Below, in pieces: positions 58,754-64,000 of a DNA stretch of 64,000 nt. Positions within the stretch are counted from its first letter, which is position 1, and each line of letters starts with the position of its first letter. Location of the stretch: assembly GCA_036346375.1 (NCBI GenBank), contig CM070512.1, positions 36,564,466 through 36,628,465 on the forward strand, in the 5' to 3' direction. This DNA comes from Guadua angustifolia. Taxonomy: Eukaryota; Streptophyta; Magnoliopsida; Poales; Poaceae. The notes under the pieces were generated by a model that did not search any database, was not told the origin of the DNA, and saw nothing but the letters and a program-made list of their open reading frames with translations. Both the position numbers and the translations under genes were made by a program.

Positions 58754-59021
58754 CCGATCTGTTGGTAGTCAGCACCACGGGCTCGATCGCTTCCCATACT
58801 CCCTCGCTTGCATGTTTACTCTCATGAGCACCTCCCTCCATGTAGTTGGTTCGCGTGGCGTGGGGTACCGGACGTGCCCCAGCCTCCTTCACCGGCTGCG
58901 CCTGCCGCACCTCCCAGAGGGCCTTGCTGTTGCTTCCATCACCATCCCCTGCACCTCCGGAGCGCCCTCCTCCGGTGCGATTCATCGGTGGTGATGACGA
59001 TCTGGCCACGCGCCTTGACAT
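58754..59021 (-). pseudogene. N-terminal part of the copia gag, shifted
   Basis: From ATG 59021 the frame reads MSRRVARSSSPPMN, a glycine-rich stretch and VPHATRTNYME. Then WREVLMRVNMQA appears in another frame, and VWEAIEP in the first again. At least three one-base shifts lie between 58870 and 58745. The content is the ordinary copia gag N-terminus. Confidence 0.75.
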
Positions 59022-59043
59022 GGCGAGGGATCCGTGTAGAACC

Positions 59044-59057
59044 GCTCTGATACCAAA
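59044..59057 (-). other. Primer-binding site of the copia element
   Basis: Minus-strand TTTGGTATCAGAGC, initiator tRNA-Met type, directly after the 5' LTR. Confidence 0.9.
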
Positions 59058-59405
59058 TGTTGGAAATCAGCCGGCCAAACCTCCACGTGAACGAGTTGAA
59101 CACGAGGAAAAGCGAGCCGCAGAATACTCGGCAGAAGCAAGAATTTGGTGCCGCACAACTTCTACGACTTTTCTGGGTATTCTTCTCTTCTTTAAATAGG
59201 TAAACAAACTCTGAATATACAGACTTCAAAACAGAACCGAACTCTGAAACGGAAACCAAATTGGAACTGAAAATTCGCAATGGCTACTGTTCCTTGACCG
59301 ACAATACTACGGACTCCTTTCTTCTTACAACTCCTACTGAACCAAACTATTGACTTCTACTAAAATAGACCAGACTTTCTAAAAGACTAACAAGATTAGA
59401 CAACA
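59058..59405 (-). repeat. 5' LTR of the copia element
   Basis: 348 bp, partner of 54409-54756. Differences include CGAACAGAG against TGAACGAG and AAACAGAGCACAG against AAGCGAGCCGCAG. Confidence 0.93.
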
Positions 59406-60336
59406 AATCCCTGAGAGTATCGGGAATCTACAGTTTCTGCATACATTGAATGTTACAGGTAATTATGGATTAAAGTTGCCAAAGTCTTTGGTTAACCTAG
59501 GACAACTGGTGCGGCTGGTCGGTGATGAAGTGAGGCTGCCAGATGGTGTGACTCTTGGGAATATGAAATCTCTGCAGGAGATGGTAGGCATCTATGGCGT
59601 CACCGAGCACCAAATGCAAGAGATTGGTACTCTGACTGAGCTGAGGGCCCTTCATATTGAGCTCATCAGAGATGCGCACGCGGTGGATCATTTTAAGGGA
59701 AGCCGGGTAGCCATTCTCAAGTGTCTGCAGAGGTGCAACAAATTACAAGACCTCGACATAAGAGTGGCATGTTCTTCTTTTTCCCTAGATTTCATCCAAG
59801 GGGTTCCTTGCGGTCTTCAAAGGTTCGTGAGCAGGATCGAATTTAATGCGTTCCCAGGGTGGATAAATTCCTCGCTGTCCTTCCTCAACACACTATCCAT
59901 CTGCGTGGACATTAGGCAGGAGACCCTTGACGCACTTGCAGAGTTGCCATCTCTTCGCTTTCTCAGGCTAGACGCACGAATACGTGATTACGGGGAGGCG
60001 GCGAAGCGAAAAGAAAGGATCATCATTCCCAGCGCTGCATATGCATTCCGTTGTCTACAACATCTTCACGTTGACACATCCCGTATGGGGTTCATGTTTC
60101 AACCAAGGGCTATGCCAAAGCTTCAAAGGCTTTATTTTGATTTCACTCTGCCTTGGACCAAAGATTTATACGGTGGATTTGATTTCGGCTTGGAGAACCT
60201 TACTTCTCTCAGGCATGCTACATTTGTCTTGCGCGGGTCTTATGTTGGCAATCTAAAACGAGAAGCAGAGGCTGCTGTTCGGAAGGCACTTAATGATAAT
60301 CCTAACCATCCGTCGTTCAATTTGAATTGGAAGTAA
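59406..60336 (+). pseudogene. NLR resistance gene, fragment D (LRR to stop)
   Basis: The last coding part of the NLR: PESIGNLQFLHTLNV, LPKSLVNLGQLVRL, MKSLQEMVGIYG, LTELRALHI, LPSLRFLRLDARI, MPKLQRLYFDF and a tail ending NPNHPSFNLNWK with TAA at 60334-60336. These are leucine-rich repeats of the plant intracellular type, expected to sense effectors or guard host proteins. 310 codons are open with no lesion. Together the four pieces give about 650 codons. The gene body thus spans 31 kb with three insertions. A truncated transcript from this 3' part alone is conceivable. Confidence 0.9.
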
Positions 60337-61496
60337 TTGGGTCAGACGAAGACTGAAGAGGTACTAGCTTATTCCTCCCCGGAATTTTTGCACAGATTTG
60401 ACCAAGTGCACAGATTGTACATCTATGAAATTTTTGGAAACACACAAGTACACAAACCAACATGCACCCATGTGCATAAAATCCATGTCCGAGTGTGTCG
60501 ATAGAGTTCTATAAATCGTTTTACATAGCTATTCAATAAGCACATTTGTTACTGGCTAAAACTTAATTCTCACCCTTGTTGTTCTGCAGGAAGGAAACAC
60601 TTGACATGTTCTGCAGGAAGGAAACACGTGGCATGTTGCTCATCTCCCTTGATCATGGGTCACACCAGACTACGCATATTTCTTTACATGATTTTTATTG
60701 TTTGAGCATGATTTCCGTGAAATTAGATATGTTCACTGGAACTTATTATTACTATTTCTTTCTTTCGAATAATTACTTTGATGAACTTGTTCATCTGTGA
60801 TTTGTTTTATGTAATTCAGGATGGATTATTATTCTGATCTATTTAATATATATAATGTATGGAGTTATTTTGATAATTTGGTTTGATACGTACATATTGT
60901 TTAAGTTATTGTAAGTCGAATGAACATTTATATGTACATGAAGTTTAAGTTGACGTGATTCTCGAATATTAAAGTGATAATTCAAGATAACTGTACTACA
61001 ACATCTTATATTGTTGTTTTACAGAACTATTTGAAGACGACAGTGACGAGCCTCGAGAGAATTGAGGACCTGATGTCCCTGTTGGAGATGAACCTTCTGA
61101 TAAGGGTTTGCAGCCATAATCAGGAACTTCAGCAAGTGTAAGAAGAACAGATGAGTTTGCTCAAATGGAATGCAGCTGAATTTCTTGAGGAAAGGGAATT
61201 GGACGGATCAAGAACATCACCTCGATGCTCATGAGCTCGAGAAGCCACCATGGTAGAAGAACCATATATAGCTGGTATGTTTGGGCAAGGCAAAAGTTCT
61301 TGCTACACCCGTTGTAGATATACCCACATTCATGGCCCTATGATGCTCATTGAGATACACGCAAGGTCAAGATTACCTGAACTATTTTTTTATGGCATCA
61401 CGTAGTTAAGAGTGGGGATTTAAGAATAGCAAACTTGGTTTCACAGCGTTGAAAGATCTCCACTTCCACTTTGTCAACTTCCAGTTATATACAGCT
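60337..61496. other. 3' flank of the NLR with possible untranslated exons
   Basis: Two perfect 21-bp copies of TGTTCTGCAGGAAGGAAACA(C) (60580-60600, 60607-60627) each contain a splice-acceptor-like TTCTGCAG. Near 61024, TTGTTGTTTTACAG precedes an exon-like stretch (LFEDDSDEPREN), which soon meets stops. These could be 3' untranslated exons or remains of a neighbouring gene. Confidence 0.4.
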
Positions 61497-62199
61497 AGAG
61501 GCGGCACTCGGCCTAGGCCTGTGTGGGCTAGCCCGAGGTATGGTGGGCATGGTCTAGCCCAAAGCCTGATCTGGCATGAAATGGGCCATACCATGCCAAC
61601 ACGGCGTTGTAGCTCGGGCCGTGCCAGGCCAGAGAACCGGACACGATAGACGGCCCAGCACGGCACGGAGGCGGCTCGCCAGCACGCTGGCACAGCCGAG
61701 CACGGCGACAAGAAGCACGTCGTGGCACGGTGGCTATGCCGCGGGCCCATAGCAGGGCACATTGGCCCGCAGCAAGGCACGCCGGTCGCGATCGGGAGAG
61801 GAGCCGGGCGGGGCGTTACTTGCCAGTCCTAACGCCGCCAACACCATCGCTCACCAGGGCTGTCGAGGCCATCGCCCACTGCTCGCCCACCGAGACCGCC
61901 CGCTCGTCGAGGCCACCGCCTGCCCATCGCTCGCCGATGTCGCTGCCCACCATGTCGTCTCGGCTCCCGCACCTCGCCACGCTGTCTCGGTTCCCCCACC
62001 ACCTCGGCTCCCACATCATGTTGCCTTAGCTCCCGCGCCGCGAAGCCTCGGCCCCTCCACTCCACCTCACCTGTGTGGGGGAGGCATAGGGTGATGAGGA
62101 GACCGCGACGATGGGGGACTCAAGGAGGCCACCACGACACCCCGCATCCGCTGTGGCTGCCGTGGAGGGAGGTGAGGGGGTAGTGAGGAAGGTGAGGGG

Positions 62200-62402
62200 C
62201 GGATGGCGGCAGCGTAGTGCAGGTCCCCGACAAGGCGGAGGGCGAGTGTTGATCCTGGGTGGCCGATGGCAAGCGCATTGGCGCAGGGCAGTGCCTCCTG
62301 GTTGTCTCCAACGTGGTCCAGCAGTAGCATTGCCCTGGCCGCCTTGCGCACGTCGGGCGTGTCAGAGTTGGCCATCGCGGGGATGACCACGGAGAGACGC
62401 AC
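62200..62402 (-). pseudogene. TPR-like gene fragment inside the hAT-like element
   Basis: The minus-strand frame from 62402 reads ANSDTPDVRKAARAMLLLDH, VGDNQEALPCANALAIGHPG and STLALRLVGDLHYAAA. Paired helices with A-x-x-LLxxxG-x-xxEAL and HPGS-xLA-xxLGDxxY spacing look like tetratricopeptide repeats, which act as protein-binding scaffolds. The frame then becomes proline-rich and loses the pattern. The parent gene is not identified. The fragment is intronless and GC-rich, unlike the AT-rich DNA around it. Confidence 0.5.
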
Positions 62403-62559
62403 GTGACCACAATCCCGCGAAATAGAGGTAGAAGAGGAGAGGCGGTGGGCGTGAGGAGCTTGTGGAAACGCCGCAACGCGGGATTAGGAGGCGTCAGCGG
62501 CGATGCGTTCAATTTGGGAGTGGAGGATCGAGGCGTCGTGCCGTGGAGGGGAAGAAGGG

Positions 62560-62760
62560 GATCAAGGCACTGACGCGCGGTCCGACAACTAAGAGAGGAA
62601 AAACATATGGGGAGAGAGTGAGTGAGGGAATCAGGGAAAAGAGCCGCCTAGGGAAAAAGGGTGGGGAAAAGAGAGAGAGGGAAAAAGGGTGGAAAGAGGG
62701 AGGGAAAAAAAGGGAAAAAGGAGAAAATTAGTGAAAAAAAGGGGGGAATGAAAGAGGAAA
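62560..62760. repeat. Purine-rich low-complexity tract
   Basis: GGGAAAAAGGG and GAGAGAGGG words in near-continuous runs on the plus strand. No coding sense. Confidence 0.7.
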
Positions 62761-63198
62761 ATTTTGTTATGTGCTAAAATTTATGAGTATGATTTCATAA
62801 TTTGTTTTAGGAGAAAATTTATGAGGGGAAGCGCTTGTAACATGCTTAATCGCTTAGTCATTGCATTGACTAGTGAAAAACATTTCGAATTGGACAGTAG
62901 TGATGAAAGCAAGTTGCTTGTGTGTCAATTGTGAATTGTGTTGTGACAATAGTGTATATTATTTATAAATACTGTCACGGACACTTGTATATTTCATATG
63001 ACAAAGAAAAATTTGGGAGATGATCAGTTTCAAAAGAATAGAATCTAGGGGACTAGGCATCCACAACAATACGAGTTAGGCTATGGTTAATTTGGGGATG
63101 CAGTGCCACTACATCGATGTTAAAGCACTAGCCACCATCGTGAACTCCAAGCTCCAGAAGATCATAGGAGAATAAATCGTCCGGCCCTTTATTTACTG

Positions 63199-63500
63199 GA
63201 TTGAGAGAGAGAGTGAGCTGAGAGAGATTGAGAAAGATGAGAGAGAGAGAGCAATAGGCGAGAGAGAGCTGAGAGAGATTGAGTAAGACGGACAAGAGAG
63301 AGGGAGGTGAGAGAGATGGGTAAGAGGGAAAAGAGCTGAGAGAGATTGAGTGGTGGTGCAAGAAACTACTCTCTCTTTCGTCCATCTCTCTCAATCTCTC
63401 TTAACTAACTCTCTTACCTATCTCTCTCAATCTCTCCCTCTCTCGCTTGTCTCTCTCAATCTCTCTCGCTTGTCTCCCTCACTCTCTTTCTCGCCCATTG
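63199..63500. repeat. GA-rich tract followed by a CT-rich tract (fold-back)
   Basis: 63199-63355 repeats GCTGAGAGAGATTGAG (four copies or so). 63365-63500 repeats CTCTCTCAATCTCTC. The halves are mutually complementary and could fold back on each other. Confidence 0.75.
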
Positions 63501-63856
63501 CCCCCTCTCGCTTGTGTCCAGCACATCTCCTTACTCTCTGTGCTTGTTAAAGAATAAATAAATTTTAGTTCTTTTTCATAATATTTATGTCCACTATCTC
63601 AACTCTATACATCTCTAGCTCCTTTTTTCTTGTCACAATAGCACAAATAGGCTAATTCTGGACCAACACAGCACGAAGCAGTCATGAAGCGCAAATAGGC
63701 CATGCCTAGACTCGTCGAAGCGAGCACAGTAAACCTGACATAGCATGGCACATGGGCACGATAAGCCGTCGCAGCCCGGCATGATTCAGGCACGAAGCAC
63801 GATAGACCCCTATCGGGCCAGCCTGACACGGCACGATGCTCACCTCTAATACAGCT

Positions 63857-64000
63857 AGAAAGTACATGTCATGGTCTACTTTTTCAATATACTATTCCTT
63901 AAATCGAAAGGAATAGCTGGTCGTTCCCAATGCCAGGCCAGCGTTTTGTAAAAAGGCCCCTAGAAAATTCCAAAATTGAGTTGAGACCCTCTCTCCGACT
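63857..64000. other. Flank after the hAT-like element, nothing recognised
   Basis: Short unassigned sequence to the window end. It continues the DNA that precedes the element at 61489. Confidence 0.4.

Larger units (their letters stand above)
54409..59405 (-). mobile_element. Nearly intact Ty1/copia retrotransposon, 4997 bp
   Basis: LTRs of 348 bp each (54409-54756, 59058-59405), a primer-binding site, an almost complete gag-pol frame and a polypurine tract. A perfect AATCC duplication lies at 54404-54408 and 59406-59410. The minus-strand element sits in an LRR exon of the NLR. This is the youngest-looking element here. Lineage within copia not determined. Confidence 0.95.
61497..63848. mobile_element. 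hAT-like non-autonomous element with a captured gene fragment
   Basis: Flanked by the 8-bp duplication ATACAGCT (61489-61496, 63849-63856). The left end AGAGGCGGCACTCGG and the right end, read inward, TAGAGGTGAGCATCGTG are short hAT-type inverted termini. Subterminal parts are rich in GGCACGG/CCGTGCC words. No transposase is visible. The interior holds GC-rich sequence and a TPR-like coding piece on the minus strand, so it may be a gene-capturing (Pack-type) element. Confidence 0.75.

Noticed and set aside
55810..58827. Plus-strand frames within the copia element
   Set aside because: Antisense shadows of the 1328-codon polyprotein, whose domains are clear on the minus strand.
61762..62094. 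Alanine/histidine-rich plus-strand frame
   Set aside because: Overlaps other frames in GC-rich hAT interior with no family resemblance; the TPR-like signal is on the other strand.
63199..63500. CRISPR-like spacing of GA/CT repeats
   Set aside because: Plain low-complexity plant sequence without unique spacers of constant length; CRISPR is not expected in a plant nuclear genome.

Overview
This window is nuclear DNA from a grass (Poaceae). I infer that from its content: Tekay-type and Reina-type Ty3/gypsy elements, a SIRE-type and a compact Ty1/copia element, a CACTA element with TNP2, DUF4218 and DUF4216 regions plus a ULP1-like second gene, a coiled-coil-type NLR gene, and the GC-rich leaders and AT-rich introns usual in grasses. 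I cannot name the species. Nothing looks organellar, bacterial or viral.

Layout. 1-1096 (minus) is an open zinc-knuckle ORF that runs off the window. 2914-6266 is a decayed short-LTR Reina-like gypsy element, cut at RNase H by an LTR in the opposite orientation (6267-9069). 9070-17288 is a rearranged Tekay-like gypsy pair: a plus-strand LTR with a duplicated 3' tail, a primer site, an accessory ORF before gag, and gag, which joins at about 15201 to the 5' part of an inverted LTR of the same family. 17289-22628 (minus) is the gag side of a SIRE-like copia element whose LTR carries a dense array of short motifs. 23300-24345 (minus) holds exon remnants of a plant MnmG/GidA gene. 28215-28446 is a long fold-back element.

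29383-60336 (plus) is one NLR resistance gene cut into four pieces. A 23 kb CACTA transposon (29704-52897) sits between the GLPL and RNBS-D motifs. A 5'-truncated LINE (53564-54350) and a nearly intact copia element (54409-59405, perfect 5-bp target duplication) sit in the LRR part. The reading frame is continuous across all three sites once the insertions are ignored. The CACTA element is itself split by a complete Tekay chromovirus (34234-45851). It carries TNP2 at its 5' end and, in the distal half, a second gene with a C48/ULP1-type peptidase signature. 61497-63848 is an hAT-like element with an 8-bp duplication that appears to carry a captured TPR-like gene fragment.

How the parts relate. 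Apart from the NLR, the mnmG relic and unassigned first-exon candidates, almost everything is transposon DNA in various states of decay. The most notable items are the accessory pre-gag ORF (13806-14417), the peptidase-bearing CACTA, the serially interrupted NLR with its frame preserved, and a pattern in which copies of the same repeat differ mainly at CAG/CTG trinucleotides. That pattern may be a sequencing artefact at methylated CHG sites, so some frameshifts called here may not be real.
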